A DNA stretch of 64,000 nucleotides from Hippophae tibetana (Eukaryota; Streptophyta; Magnoliopsida; Rosales; Elaeagnaceae). The notes beneath the pieces were generated by a model. It had not been told where the DNA came from, did no database searches, and was given only the letters and a program-made list of their open reading frames with translations. The DNA lies in assembly GCA_037013495.1 (NCBI GenBank), contig CM072809.1, positions 4,921,001 through 4,985,000 on the forward strand, read 5' to 3'. How positions within the stretch are numbered: the stretch's first letter is position 1; every line of letters starts with the position of its first letter. Positions 1 to 13,319 of the stretch are shown piece by piece. The position numbers and the translations under genes are program-made.

Positions 1-266
1 ATAACAAACCTGGATTCCAGTGAAATAATATGTAACTCTGGTAACAAGTATCAGTGAATAGTTATCCTGAAACTAAAAAGAAATACAGACAAAATAGCAA
101 TTGAAGGGATCTCCCCTTTAAATGTGAAGTGGACATATTTTGAGTCATTTAAATGTCAGTAATTATACCAATTCCACTTCTTAAGATGTCAAGAATGTTA
201 ACTCCATTCTAAGAATTAAAGAAACAGGTACTAAGCAGTCAAATGGATAATTCAAAAGAAGCATAC

Positions 267-1968
267 CGCAGCTACACGAGTAAGCTTTCCTTGATCCTCA
301 ACCCCTTCAGGAGTGCCCTCAAGTCCTAATATTCGAGTACATGCGCTAACAAAGTGTCGTGCATAGTCATAGGTATGAAAACTGGAAGAAGAAAAAAATT
401 ATCAAAGGGGAATAAAGCATAAGATTGCTGCTACTAGTAAAATGCAAAAGTATGGGGATGAGGGACAAAATAAAGAGAACTACATTTATTTATAATACAA
501 AAATGAATTTTCTTTGAATCACTAGACGGGAAAAATTAATTTTATCTTGCTATTTGTTCCATCCAAAGTCAAGATTTATACATCATGATTTTATCTGCTA
601 ATCCCTTTTGCACCACTGTCTTTAATAACATTAACCGCAATTTATTTTCATTCCATTTTGATCACCCATAACAGAACGTCTAAATTGGTGACTCATTAGG
701 TCTGCTTGGTGGTAGTTCACAAAACAATATCATCTATATATCTCATGCTTCATAGCATGAATCGATCAGATTGATGACCCTTATAATACAGTGCTAACTA
801 TTATTCAAAAAAACAAATCATTGACAAGTCAAACTTACCCAACTAAATCAGCAGCAAGGACTGAACGCAACAGCTCTGATCGAGATGGCAATGTCCTGTG
901 AATTTCAGAAGAAGGAAAAGGAGTATGTAGAAACCAGCCAACTTTCATCGAACTGTTATATTCCTTGAGACATTTTGGAAGAAACATCAGATGATAATCA
1001 TGACACCAAACAACATCACCTTCTTCATAGTGCTCGTTCACCACATGAGCAAACATTTGATTTGCCTTCTTATATGCAGCAAACTGAGACTGGAAACTGC
1101 GAGTAGTGGCAAGTCGATCTTCTTGTGGTAGTCCAAGGTAATGGAAAAGAGGCCACAAAATATTATTACAATAACCATTATAATATTGATGAACAATCTC
1201 TTCATCGAGAAATACCGGGATACACCTCTACAAAAAAGGAAGCGTCGCAGAATCACAAAGTGCATCGTATTTATCAGAATAAAATGAAAACACATGAAAA
1301 AAGCATTCAAAAGAGCAGAGGACAAAAACTGAATAAACCAAAATTTCTTTCTTTTTTATATTTTAATTTCAGAAAGAATCAGTAAGCATTATTTGAACCT
1401 TTTCAGCTAGAGCTTTAGTAAGTGCCTTCTGTCCAATTTCATCTGGAACATTGACACCCGCCCAACCAATCCACCTTGCCTCAAAATCCTTGACACCTTT
1501 GACAAAAAATGCAGTATGTTTCTTTGTAAGTTAACGAAAGAAAATTTAGAAATATACAATTAATAATAAAGAAAAGGCAGGTGTTATCTGAATATTACCC
1601 AGGAGGGCACTGACTAGACCACCAGCACTTATCTCCAAAGACCATGAGTCTTCACCTCTCCTCACAGCGGAGACTGGCAGCCTGTTAGCTACCACCAATA
1701 GTCGTTGTCTGATAGATTTTCCATCTTGCTTTTCACATCCCTCATTTAGTATCCTAGTAACTGTAGCCTCTTCAACTTTGCAGCCTCTTGAATAATCATC
1801 TTCTCTTAAGCAGATATCATTCTCACAGGGAAGAATTCCTTTATTATTTTCAGTTGCATCATTTGATTGAGAAGCCCTGATGTTTTTCCTTAACTCCCTG
1901 TCTCTCAAGAGCCTTTCCACTCGACTTGGAACGTGGGGGGGAGTGATGTTGTACGTATTCCCAGGCAT
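267..1968 (-). CDS. TPS1: Trehalose-6-phosphate synthase, TPS1-like (5' part, four exons)
   Basis: Makes trehalose-6-phosphate from UDP-glucose and glucose-6-phosphate; in plants this product signals sucrose status. Exons read on the minus strand are 1968-1599, 1496-1399, 1227-839 and 381-267. Every junction has GT/AG signals and the phases add up to 324 codons. The start at 1968 opens with MPGN, as in Arabidopsis TPS1. Residues 16-27 hold the basic/Leu stretch RVERLLRDRELR, which lies in the autoinhibitory N-terminal extension of class I plant TPS. The glycosyltransferase-20 domain then begins (RLLVVANRLPVS, WIGWAGVNVP, FLDEEIVHQYYNGYCNNILW, GDVVWCHDYHLMFLPK, GWFLHTPFPSSEIHR). The last exon ends at a good donor and the gene continues left of base 1, so the rest of GT20 and any phosphatase-like domain are not seen. 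No stops or frameshifts appear in the visible part. Confidence 0.95.
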
Positions 1969-2950
1969 AAGCTCACTATAGAACCAAACCTCTTACTTCT
2001 AATTTTATAAACAACTTGTCCTCAAAACAAATGTCTGTTAAATCATCAATAAGCACCGTAAGACAAACAAGAATCTAAACATTTAACATTATGCCATATA
2101 GTTCAAATCACCAACTTGAATAGAATAGACGATAGAATATAGATCGAAAATTTCAGAGAATAGGAATAACGGAAAATGTTTTTTACCACTGTCAACCAAT
2201 TACCTCAAAAAAGAAAATTGAGATAAAGCAAAATAAAAGAAAACGGAAACAAGAGAAAGAAACATAAATGGAAACTGATAAAATATAGTAATACCGGTAT
2301 AAGCACATTTATCACATCAATCAGATAAAGAACAAACACATTGCACGAAACAGAGTACAAATGAAATTTTACTAATACGGGCCTTTTGAAAATATAAAAT
2401 AAAATATTATCGCTTCAAAGTTGAACATATCCAGCTCAAAAAGAGGGGGAAAAGCGTTGAAAATCATAAACCGGAAAATATTGAATATCCAATTGCACGA
2501 ACAAAATAACACAAAGCCTTGAAACAAGTATAGATGAGGGTCACAGGTCACTCACCTATTGCCTATCCAATAATCTCCGTCCTTGAAAATGGGTTACAAC
2601 TATAACCCACCCACCAGTTTACGGGAAAACGAAAGAGGAATAAAGGGAAGAGAAAAAGGAAATCTCCAGAATCTGAATGGCAGAGAATTAACGTAGTGAG
2701 AGAAAAAGAGAGGAAACAATAGAATATTCGTGTAAGCTTTAAACGGTATAACAATAGAGAACATTACAGCCATGCAACTAACAGCAGAGATTATGTTGGA
2801 AAGGAAAGCACAATATTTTTCCCGAAAAGCCAAAAAACATGACAAGAAAAAAAAAGAAAAAAAAGAAAAAGTAAGACCAGATCCCTTAAAGCTGCGAGGG
2901 AGCTGAGGCAGTATAAATATTTCTCTTAGCGATGGACAAATTTAGGAGTA
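1969..2950 (-). promoter_or_regulatory. TPS1-like 5' leader with intron, and core promoter
   Basis: A strong splice donor (G|GTGAGT) at 2556/2555 on the minus strand suggests a noncoding first exon followed by a 5' UTR intron ending shortly before the ATG at 1968; I cannot fix the acceptor. A TATA-like octamer (TATAAATA on the plus strand, 2912-2919) would put transcription start near 2880. The proposed leader exon contains upstream ATGs, one opening a 57-codon frame (2773-2600). The leader assignment is inference from signals only. Confidence 0.45.
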
Positions 2951-4390
2951 GGTGGGTGAGAACCTGGGGCTTCGTCTTAAGCCCTGCCCTGATGGACTCA
3001 TTAACTTTGAGTTAAATTTATTATTTAAGCATAAGAATATTATTTTACGGGCAATTAATTAGATATTTGGGTTTCCAATAATTATAGAGCGTTTGTTTGC
3101 CATACATTAGAATTATACTTTATTTTATTTTTTAGAAAATTAATAATTTGAATTGATGTATTAAAAATAAGTTAAGAAAAAAAAATAATACTAATAGACA
3201 TATTAAACCATAAATATTATTTTAAATTATTTTGACATTAGTATGCAAAATATTTGATTCATTAATAAATTTCTTTACTTAAATTATTTAATTAAGTGTA
3301 ATAATGTAAACTTATTTTGTTAATTTAATATAATTTATTCACGTAATATTATAATTTTTTAATAAATAAATTAAAAATATATCAAAATAAAATAAAAATA
3401 TGATTAAATTATATCATATTAAATTTATGTAAAAAAAATAACACCCTAATTTAAGATACAAATGAATAACATATAATTATAATTAATTAAAATATAATAA
3501 AAGTAAAAAAAAATACTCCTTCAGAAAATTATATATATATATATATATAATAAATAAGAATTAAATATAATAGAATGAAAAGACATATCAATGTATAAAA
3601 ATTATATATGATACGTAATCAACATCAATAATTAAATAATTTTTAAAATTTATTTAATTGTATCTATAGATCAATTATTGGTCAAATAATTAATAATATA
3701 AAAATTAAATTAAATAATATAATTAAATTAAAATTATAAATGAGATAAAATATTAAATTATCACGTGTTAAAAATTGTATTTATAAAACTATTAAATTAA
3801 TAAATTAATTAAACATAATTTTATTTATAAAATTCATATTTTTCATAAAAAAAATATAAAAATTAATAAAGAAATAAAAATAAGAATAAATACAATCAAT
3901 TTATTAAATAGTATTATAATTTTTTTAAAATTTCTACAAAAATTATATATTCTTTTAAATTTTTATGTATTTTTTTTTTTTTTTTTACAAAAACTGATAA
4001 AATAGGCGTGTTACGGAGTTGTTTCGACGATCCAAATAACGTTCACATTTACTTATAAAATGATTACATTCGGCAATCATGCCTCCCATAAAATTAGTAA
4101 TTAAATTATTATATGTAGCCTGAACTTAGCTACCCGTGGGTAAGGTCATTTTAATTATTGTAAAATATATAAACCTTCTCTCTTTAAATTAACCTCATAA
4201 AAAGGTTATTACATTAATAAAGTATTATAATAAAAACATTTTTAACTAAAAATTTACTATTTTTAATGTAATTTCAAATCTATAATAAGGCACGATAAAA
4301 GAAATTTAATTCTAATTCTTCGTCTTTTCAATTATTTCTACTTTTGGTAAAAGTAATTTTAAATTTTAAAGTAACAATTAATTCTGTCGA

Positions 4391-4465
4391 TGTTTACTAT
4401 TATTTCAATTTAGTTACTAATAAGGAACGGTAAATGTTTACTATTATTTCAATTTAGTTACTAAT
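4391..4465. repeat. 44-bp-period direct duplication
   Basis: A 31-base stretch beginning TGTTTACTATTATTTC occurs at 4391-4421 and again at 4435-4465, identical by eye, separated by 13 bases. Confidence 0.75.
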
Positions 4466-4830
4466 CAATTTTTTAGCTAAACTATAATTTGGTTTTGGAA
4501 TCAAATCAGCTATATTCTGTCGATGAAGGCAAGCTATTAACAATTAATTCATTTTAATACTAAAAAATATTAATTCATTGTTTTGTCAAATTAAATTTTT
4601 TAAATATTTTGATTTTAAACACTTCTTTATAATACAAATGGTAGATAAGATAAATAATTATTGATTAAAATAATATAACTTATTTTTTAAACCTACAATT
4701 AAATATCACATAAATTCTAATAATTTCAATAATAAATAAGATTTTTCTAAGTTTATAATCCAGGTTCATTTTTCTGAGATAAATTGACTTTTAATTTCAT
4801 TGTAAATTACAATACATGTAAAAATAGATA

Positions 4831-5440
4831 AATCTATTATTTTCACAATACATGTAAAAATAGTTAAATAGATTATGTTCACATATTTTATTTATATATT
4901 AATCTTATTTAGTTTCTCATTTATTAAGTAATCTTTTTTTTGTTGCTAAAATAAAATATTTATTAAACAATTTTATATATCATAATTACAATTAATATAA
5001 TATTTGTTAATTAAATATAATTATATAGATACTACTTATTTATCAATAATATAAAACCTGATTAGTTATAGTATATCACAAACTCATGATAAATGCTTTT
5101 CTTTTAATTTACATATAATTGATGTTAAAAAATTATATATATATCCAATAAATCTATTATTTTCACAATATATATAAAAATAGATAAATAGATTATATTC
5201 GTATGTTTTATTTATATATTAATCTTATTTGATTTTTGATTTATTTAAAAGTATTCTTATTTTTTTATCAAATAACTCTATATATCATAATTACAATTAA
5301 TATAATATTTTTTTATTAAATATAATTAAAACCACTATATTCTATCACAAACTTATTATGATAACGAATTTTCCTTTTCCTTTAATTTACACATTGTTGC
5401 TGTTAAAAAAAATATATTATATATATATTCATTTTAACTC
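4831..5440. repeat. Diverged tandem duplication, ~320-bp unit
   Basis: Unit 1 starts at 4831 and unit 2 at 5151, both with AATCTATTATTTTCACAATA. They then share AATAGATTAT, TTTATTTATATATTAATCTTATTT and CATAATTACAATTAATATAATATT in the same order, with scattered substitutions and indels. An old segmental duplication in noncoding DNA. Confidence 0.6.
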
Positions 5441-8400
5441 AGCATAATCGAACTACACTTCGATATATATATCCATTTTAACTCAACATAATCGAACTCG
5501 TTCAACATTTCTATCAATTTAAATGATAATTTACTTTCACACACTAACTCAATACTAGGATATGACATTGAAATTTTTTTATTTGAATATAATTTTCAAA
5601 TAAACTATTAATATCTAATAAAAATATTAAAATAAAGAATTTAAATTTTAAATACCATATGCATTAATAACTGTTACTATAGTAATAAAAATAAAATAAC
5701 TAAATACAATTTGTAATTTTTTTAAAACCTCAATTTTGATAAGTTCTACTATTTGTAAAACTTGAACTTTTTAATTAGATTCTGCTTCTAATAATAATAA
5801 ATTAAAATATAAAAATGTTTAAAGGTTTCTTAGATCATGTTATTTGTAATTTATTTCCTAGATTATAAGTGATATCTTTTAATTTTTTAGATGTAAAAAA
5901 ATGAATCAATTAAAAATAAACTATATTATTTTTTTATATTGAAATAATATTTTAATAAAAAATCATTAAAATTATATATTTTATCTTAATTGAACAAAAA
6001 AATTCAAAATAACAAAACTAAATGAAACAGTTTTTAATATAAATAAACAATCGACTCCCATATCTTCATGAGAGAACTCCACCACCTTAAATAAAAACAC
6101 CTATCGGCAAAACCATTCGGTGTTAATGTCCTATGTGACTGAGCATACAAGATTTTGATCATCTACGTGTTAATTTAAGGAGGAGTTTGTATTCAGACAA
6201 AGAGTGGGGAAAGTTTGTGTAAAATCTATGGAACGCTATAAATCTCCCATCCCCATGTTTTGTTTAGAAGGATGTTAATCATGACAGGCTGCTTATTTTA
6301 TTTAGGCTAACCACAATAGTTCAATTTTATTGCTAATTTTTGCAATAATGTAGTCTCTTTTTTCCTTTGTGAAATAGTCACAGCAAAATAAAGAACTTTT
6401 ATAAGCCAATGTATTCAATTGAAATTAAAACCGTAATAGTTTACATATTTTGAATTTTTAAAATCAAAATATTTTATATTATAAAAATAAAAGAAAAACT
6501 CAACATCCATATATCTCTCATCGCTCTATGCAAATGATAAACCTCTCACCTTTTGAACTCACTCTATATATCCTTATTTCTTATCCATTTTCTCATGTGA
6601 ATTTTTAATTTGTTAGGTTAATCAAACTAGGAGTTTTTATCTCATGGCTAAAAATATTTTCATGTTTTAGTAATTACGAATTTTATTAGGAAATTTCTAT
6701 AATACTCATGAAGTGCATGACATCACATTCTCATTTGTTGGGTACTTATCAAAATTAATATTTTTTTTAAATAAAATTTGACAATATAAGCATAGATTTA
6801 TACTTTATTATCTTTATTTTGCCAATGTTTCTACAACTATATTAATATATTTGTTTCTAATATTAGCTTCTTCTTTTCAAGTTTTAGCTAGTATTTTATT
6901 ATTTTCTCTACTTTGAGTGACTAATTTATTTTTATATTAATGGGGTATTTTGAATATTTTTAAAATAAAAAATATTATTTTAAAGTAAATTTAAATTAAA
7001 ACAAATCCAAAATTATTCATAAATACCCTTTCCATGATAACAACAAAACATAATTGTTGCATAAATTGTTGAAAATAAACATCAATCTAATAAATGAAGT
7101 GGTTAGAGGATGTAGAAAAATAAATATAATGATTAAAGGATTTAGGGAAATAAATAAAATAATTGAAAAATATAGAAAAAAAAGAAGTATATAGATAATA
7201 TTTATATGGTTAGAATTATTTCTTAGTTTTATATTTATATGGTATAGATTGCATGATGAGAACTATAAATAACTTATATTGCATTTGGTTTAATCATCTT
7301 ATCAAAAACAAATAAGTCTTTATATTCTTAATTTGAATATGAGATTTTTCTTTAAGTGTTTGTATTTCTCTTTAATTTGTGAATTATCTTTGAAATATGT
7401 CATAATGTTTTTTTTATTATAAGTATAATACAAATAGTTTATTTATTTATTTAAATTTAAAATTATATATTCACGTTTTTACTCACTTACATTAACAAAG
7501 GAACTCTAATGATGCAATTATAAGAATAAAATAACTTCTATGGGTACTCGTGATAACCTAATGATTACACAAAAATTGTAGTTTCATTAAAAATAAATGA
7601 GTTATTATTTTAAGAAAATTATCGAAAATGACTACTTTTAGCTATAATATGACTTTGCACATATGCATTCATTTTTGCCTAATATTACAAAATCAAATAT
7701 TTTAATTGCACAATTGTTCGAATGATAAAGTACACCCTTAGTCAAATTCTTTTATAAATAAAGCTATTTTAGTCATTTTTAAGTATTTCACTCTAAGTTA
7801 CTTTATTTTTTTAAAAAATAAATTTAATTCAATTTATATTATTATAATCAAATTAAAAAAAAAATACCTAAAATATTATTAGAAATCAACTAATTCTTCT
7901 ATCAGATTTTTTAATAATTTTAACACAACAATCTCATGCTCACAAATATTTAATATTATATGCAAGTTTTGTTTAATAAAAAATAAACTTCAAAAAATTA
8001 CATGAATTTGTATAAAAAAAATTAAAATAAAAAGATTATTTAATTTCCAATTATGTTTCTTATTATCTGAATATGTTTTTTTAATTTAAATATAATAATA
8101 TAAATTAAAGTAATTTGTTAATTTTTAAAAATAAATTGAATTAAGATGAGCTAATTCAAACAAAAAGTAATTAAAATGATAATTTATAAAATAAAATGAT
8201 TTAAAGTATAATTCGTCCTAGGTAAGAGTAATACAAAAATGTACAATGAATATGCGGAAAAAAGTCATGTTTTTATTAAAATATAAATATAAAAGGTCAA
8301 TCATAAAATAAATAGAAAAGCATGAGTCACACATCCTATTATTATTATCTTCCCCCTTATATTTATTTTCAATTAACATGAAATACTTTGTTTAATTTTC

Positions 8401-8847
8401 TTGATCCTAGTTATATGTGAGATTCGAAAAAAGAATTACTTGGCCCAAAAACGCTTAAAAAAATTCAGACAACAATCAACGTATAACATTTTCAACTTAT
8501 ATTCAAACAATATTTTTCCAGGGACTTTCATTTACCAATAAATTTGTATTTTTAATATATACATCGAGTGAAAATCGTGTTAATTTATAGAGTAAGTATA
8601 ATGAGCTGTCCAGTTTTAAAAAGATAATCTAAAGAAACCCATAATTCTTATAAATCTCACTATAAAATTATCTTCAATCACATTACTTTTATTTTTACCT
8701 CTAACAAGTGCAAATATCACTCAAATTGCAATGGCATGAATCCAAAAGGATACTTACGAGAATATTCTTCAGATCAATTGATGAACTTCAGCATGAGAAA
8801 ATAGAGGAAGGAGTAGAACAAGATTGAATGAGAAATGCATTTTTATA

Positions 8848-9553
8848 TGTGATCATTGATGATCTTGTTTAGTGATAAAGTCAATTACTTGATTTAATGT
8901 TATATTTTGTTAATGGATGAAGTAGAAAATATGAAAGACATTTAATTAAAAATGCTATTAAAGCACTAATTTCTTGTACATTCACTATGAAGCACTAATT
9001 TTTTGTGCATTCAGTGTGAAACACTAATTTCTTGTTCATTCAATGTGTAGCACTAATTTCTTATGCATTCAATATGGAGCACTAATTTCTTGTCCATTCA
9101 AAGTGGAGATGAACATGGAGTCTTTGCTACCACAAGTTCTTAAAGGATGTTGCCTATAAATAACTTGTTTTATTTGTGCAAAATATAAGAGCAAATGAAT
9201 TAGAGAACATTCATAAGAAAGATAGTAAAAGTCTGTGAAAGTTATCTTGTAAGCTACTACTTAGAAAGGAAAATTTGTTCATTCTTTATAAGTAATATTT
9301 TCCCTATTTTGTGAAAGAGTTATTTCTCTTATTATAATAGAGATTAGAATTGTTATCTCATTATAACTAGAGAGAAGTTGTTGTAATCCCTATCTTATAA
9401 TAGTGAAATCCTCCTACACTTGCCCGTGGTTTTTTACCCCAATTTGTTCAAGGATTTTTTCACATAAAATATTTGTGTCAATTTTATTTCCATTATTCTC
9501 AATTTCACTTTAGTTGTGTGTTAGCTTCGACCAGGTAATTTTTTTTCCTAACA
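8848..9553 (+). repeat. Copia-1 5' LTR with internal minisatellite
   Basis: Starts TGTGATCATT and ends CCTAACA. It contains five copies of a ~29-bp unit (GCACTAATTTCTTGT..CATTCAATGTGGA) at 8963-9108. The 3' LTR has four copies at 13435-13551, which accounts for most of the LTR length difference. Confidence 0.9.
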
Positions 9554-9554
9554 G

Positions 9555-9572
9555 TGGAATCAAAGCAATTGG
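9555..9572 (+). other. Copia-1 primer-binding site
   Basis: TGGAATCAAAGCAATTGG, two bases after the 5' LTR, resembles the TGGTATCAGAGC site complementary to plant initiator tRNA-Met. Confidence 0.7.
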
Positions 9573-9605
9573 TTGAGGGGTGTGAAAAAGATCGTTGTGA
9601 ACGAG

Positions 9606-10478
9606 ATGTCAACTACGACAAAGTTCGATGTTGAGAAGTTCAACGGGAGTAATTTCTCATTATGGAAAATGAAAATTAAGGTAATTTTAATGAAAGACAA
9701 TTGTTTGGCAGCAATTGGAAAAAAACATGTAGAAATCACTCATGATAACAAGTGAAACGAGATGGACGGCAATGCAATTCCCGATCTGCACTTAGCACTA
9801 GCCGATGGAGTGTTATCTAGTGTGGCAGAAAAGAAGACTGCAAAGGAGATTTGGGATACTCTAACAAGACTACATGAGGCTAAGTCGCTACACAATAAGA
9901 TTTTCTTAAAGAGGAGATTGTACACTCTTCGAATGACGGAATCCACATCAGTGATCGACCACATCAACATTTTGAATACTCTATTTTCACAACGTACATC
10001 AATAGGTTACACAATAGAGACATCTGAACGTGCGAAACTTCTATTACAAAGTCTATCTGACTCGTATGATCAACTCATCATCAACCTGACGAACAACATC
10101 CTCACAAACTATCTAGTCTTCGATGAAACTATTGTCGCTGTTTTGGAAGAAGAAACCAGACATAAAAATAAGGAAGACAGACAGGTAGGTTCGCAACAAG
10201 CGGAAGCTTTGACGATGAAAAGAGGAAGATCAACAGAACATGGCCCTAGTGGGAGTCAGAATCATGGTAGATCAAAATCAAGAAGTAAGAAGAATTTCAA
10301 ATGCTACAATTGTGGCAAGAAAAGGCATGTCAAGAAGGATTGTTGGTTAAAAAAGAAGAGTGGAGTCATTGAGTCATCAAATGCTAAAGGGAATATGGCA
10401 AGTGCCTCAGATGATGGTAAAGTTCTATACAGCGAAGCAACAGCGATAGTTGGAGGCAGAAAAAAGTTCATTGATATC
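9606..10478 (+). pseudogene. Copia-1 gag (nonsense-mutated)
   Basis: Capsid/nucleocapsid part of the polyprotein. The frame opens at the ATG at 9606 (MSTTTKFDVEKFNGSNFSLW, typical of copia gag). It is cut by one in-frame TGA at 9753-9755 and continues in the same frame through the UBN2-like region. A zinc knuckle follows (CYNCGKKRHVKKDC, CX2CX4HX4C). It ends at a TAG at 10479-10481, just before protease. Confidence 0.9.
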
Positions 10479-13254
10479 TAGTTATTAGATTCAGGAGCAA
10501 TATAGCACATGACATCTCGAAGAGAATGGTTTCACAAATATAAACCAATCTTAGGAGGTTCTGTACACATGGGTGATGATCATGCTTTGGAGATCGTTGG
10601 TATTGATACTATCAAGATAAAGATGTTTGATAGTACTATTTGTACTATTCAGGAGGTACGACACGTGAAAGGCCTGAGGAAGAATCTATTATCTTTGGGC
10701 CAAATGGATAGTTTTGGATGCAAGACCCATATTGAAAATGGGTTCATGAAAATTTTCAAAGGTGCAATTGTGATTATAAGGCAGAAAAGATCGAAACGAA
10801 TATATTCATGCTAAAAGGAGAAACACTGGAGGAAGCTGATGTATATATTGCATCAATCAACAAGGGAGAAGAGTCGACGAAGATGTGGCATCTCAAACTA
10901 GGTCACATGTCAAAACGAGGTTTGAAGATTCTCTTTGACAGAAAGCTACTTCCAAGGCTCAAATTGATAAATCTACCTTTCTGTGAGCATTGTGTTACAA
11001 GTAAGCAGCATAGATTGAAGTTTAACAGATCTGATGCCAAGAGGACTTGATTCATTCTGATGTATGGGAGTCACTAGAAATGTACCTAGGAGGAGCAAAG
11101 TATTTTGTGTTTTTTATTGATGATTATTCCAGGAGATGTTGGATGTATCCAATCAAGAAGAAGTCAGATGTATTTCCAGTATTCAAAGACTTCAAAGCAC
11201 GAGTGGAACTTGAATCTGGGAAAAAAATCAAGTGCTTGAGGACAGATAATGGAAGAGAGTACACATATGGCGAGTTTCTTGCTTTTTGCACGCAGAAAGG
11301 TATTAAACGATAGTTCACAATCACATACACGTCTCAACAAAATGGAGTGGCAGAGCGGATGAATAGAACTCTTACAGAAAGGATGAGAGATATGTTGAGG
11401 ACTGCAGGTCAATCCAACTCTTTTTGGACAGAAGTAGCTAAAATCGCTTGTTATGTGATAAATTGGTTGCCATCAACAACAATTGATTTAAAGACACCGA
11501 TGGAGATGTGGACTGGAAAGCCAACGGATTACTCTACTTTACATTCTTTTGGATATCCTGCGTATGTGATGCACAATGCCCAAGAAAGAACAAAGTTGAA
11601 TCCAAAATCTAAGAGGTGTATATTCTTGGGGTATGCTGACGGAGTGAAGGAGTATCGCCTGTGGGATCCCACCACCCACAAGGTTATTGTCAGCATGGAT
11701 GTAATCTTTGTAGAAGATCAACTACTACAAATAGATGGACACAATAGCACATCGAAAGAGGTTTCAGAGACTACAATAATACAAGTGGAAAATAATCCGG
11801 TACAAGAAACTCCAATTTCTACTGAAGCAACACCAGAGCACGAGGTACAAGAACCAGTTGAGTCCAAGTCTTCAAAAGTTTGTCGGTCAACTCGTGAGAG
11901 AAGGCCGCCATCTTGGCATTCAGAGTATGTTACGAAGAGCAATGTTGCATATTGTCTTTTAACGGAGGACGGAGAGCCCTTAACTTTCCAAAAAGCTACA
12001 AGTAACTCAGATGTGTCTTTATGGATGGCAACAATGCAGGAAGAAATTGAAGCTCTACACAAGAACAAGACTTGGGAACTGGTACCATTACTACATGGGA
12101 GAAAAGCCATAGGTAACAAATGGGTCTACAAGATTAAACGGGATAACAATGATCAAGTGGAACGGTTTCGTGCAAGATTAGTGATAAAAGGATTCACTCA
12201 AAAAGAAGGTATTGATTTTAATGAGATATATTCCCCGATAGTTTGGTGTACAACAATCAAAATAGTCCTGGCTATGTGTGTTACGTTTGATTTACATCTG
12301 GAGCAATTGGATGTAAAAACTGCATTTCTTCATGGAGAACTTGAAGAAGAAATCTATATGCTCAACCAAAAGGTTTGTTGAAACAAGAAAGGAGAACTTG
12401 GTTTGCAGGTTATTATCTTGTTGTTGTATGTGGATGACATGTTGGTAACAGGCCCCAACAAAGATCAAATCCAAGAATTGAAGCCACATTGGCTAGGGAG
12501 ATTGATATGAAGGACTTAGGACCATCAAACAAAATTCTAGGGATGTAAATTCACCGAGATAGATGGCAAACATTAAACTTCCCACTGCTAATGCATATGG
12601 TACTCGTGACAGTGGGAAGTTTAATGTTTGCCATCATATGTACAAGACTAGACATTGCACAAGCAGTGGGAGTAGTTAGTCGATTTATGGAAAATCCAGG
12701 AGGAAAGGATTGGAATACTGTGAAGAGGATTCTAAGATACATCAGAGGAACCTCAAATGTTACATTATGTTACGGAGGATCAGATTTTATTGCAGAGGCT
12801 ATATTGATTCAGATTTTGCAGGGGATCTCAATAAAAGCAAGTCCACTACAGGTTATGTATTTACACTTATAGGAGGAGCTGTAAGCTGGGTATCTAAACT
12901 ACAATCAGTTGTAGCTTTATTTACAACGGAAGCAGAATACATGACAGTTACACAAGCTTGCAAGGAAGCAGTCTGGATACAGAGATTATTGGAAGAGCTC
13001 GTGCACAAGCAGGAGAAGATTGTTCTGTTTCTGATAGTTAGAGTGTTTTGCACATTGCAAGGAATCCAGTTTTTCATTCACGAACAAAGCACATAAAGGT
13101 TCAGTATCACTTTGTTCGAGAAGTAGTGGGAAAAGATAGTGTGGATATGTAGAAGATTCACACCGATGAGAACCTAACAGATGTTATGACCAAACCAATC
13201 AACACTAACAAGTTTAAATGGTGTAGATCCTCATGTGGTCTAGCGGAAACATAA
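10479..13254 (+). pseudogene. Copia-1 pol: protease, integrase, RT, RNase H (broken)
   Basis: Protease keeps LDSGA, but the next conserved Trp position is a TAG (10503-10505). A frameshift near 10780-10808 moves into the GAG-pre-integrase region (HLKLGHMS, CEHC). Another break at 11048 leads to the integrase core (HSDVWE, RTDNGREY, GVAERMNR), interrupted by TAG at 11311. The RT palm begins (KWVYKIKRDNN, LDVKTAFLHG). The part between the IYM motif (~12360) and YVDD (12427) is largely deleted. A fold-back follows at 12562-12635, then RNase H motifs (DSDFAGD, TTEAEYM, RTKHI) with further frame changes to a stop at 13254. Confidence 0.9.
12562..12635. repeat. 26-bp perfect inverted repeat inside Copia-1
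   Basis: Bases 12562-12587 (GATGGCAAACATTAAACTTC...) are the exact reverse complement of 12610-12635, around a 22-base spacer. The right arm is in the frame encoding the conserved VGSLMFAII block, so it is the original sequence. The left arm replaced coding sequence as an inverted copy. Confidence 0.9.
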
Positions 13255-13319
13255 GCAAGCATGGATTTGACAAGTGAGAAAGGATGGAAGGATTACGCAA
13301 GTGACTTTAAGTGGAAGAA

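Larger units (their letters stand above)
2951..8842. other. AT-rich intergenic spacer
   Basis: About 5.9 kb of very AT-rich DNA between the TPS1-like promoter and Copia-1. Stops are dense in all frames and I see no coding similarity, RNA gene or complete transposon. It holds (AT)n runs near 3530 and two local duplications listed separately. Confidence 0.6.

Noticed and set aside
8963..9108. Regularly spaced short repeats that look CRISPR-like
   Set aside because: They are contiguous ~29-bp minisatellite units inside a plant LTR, without spacers or cas genes.
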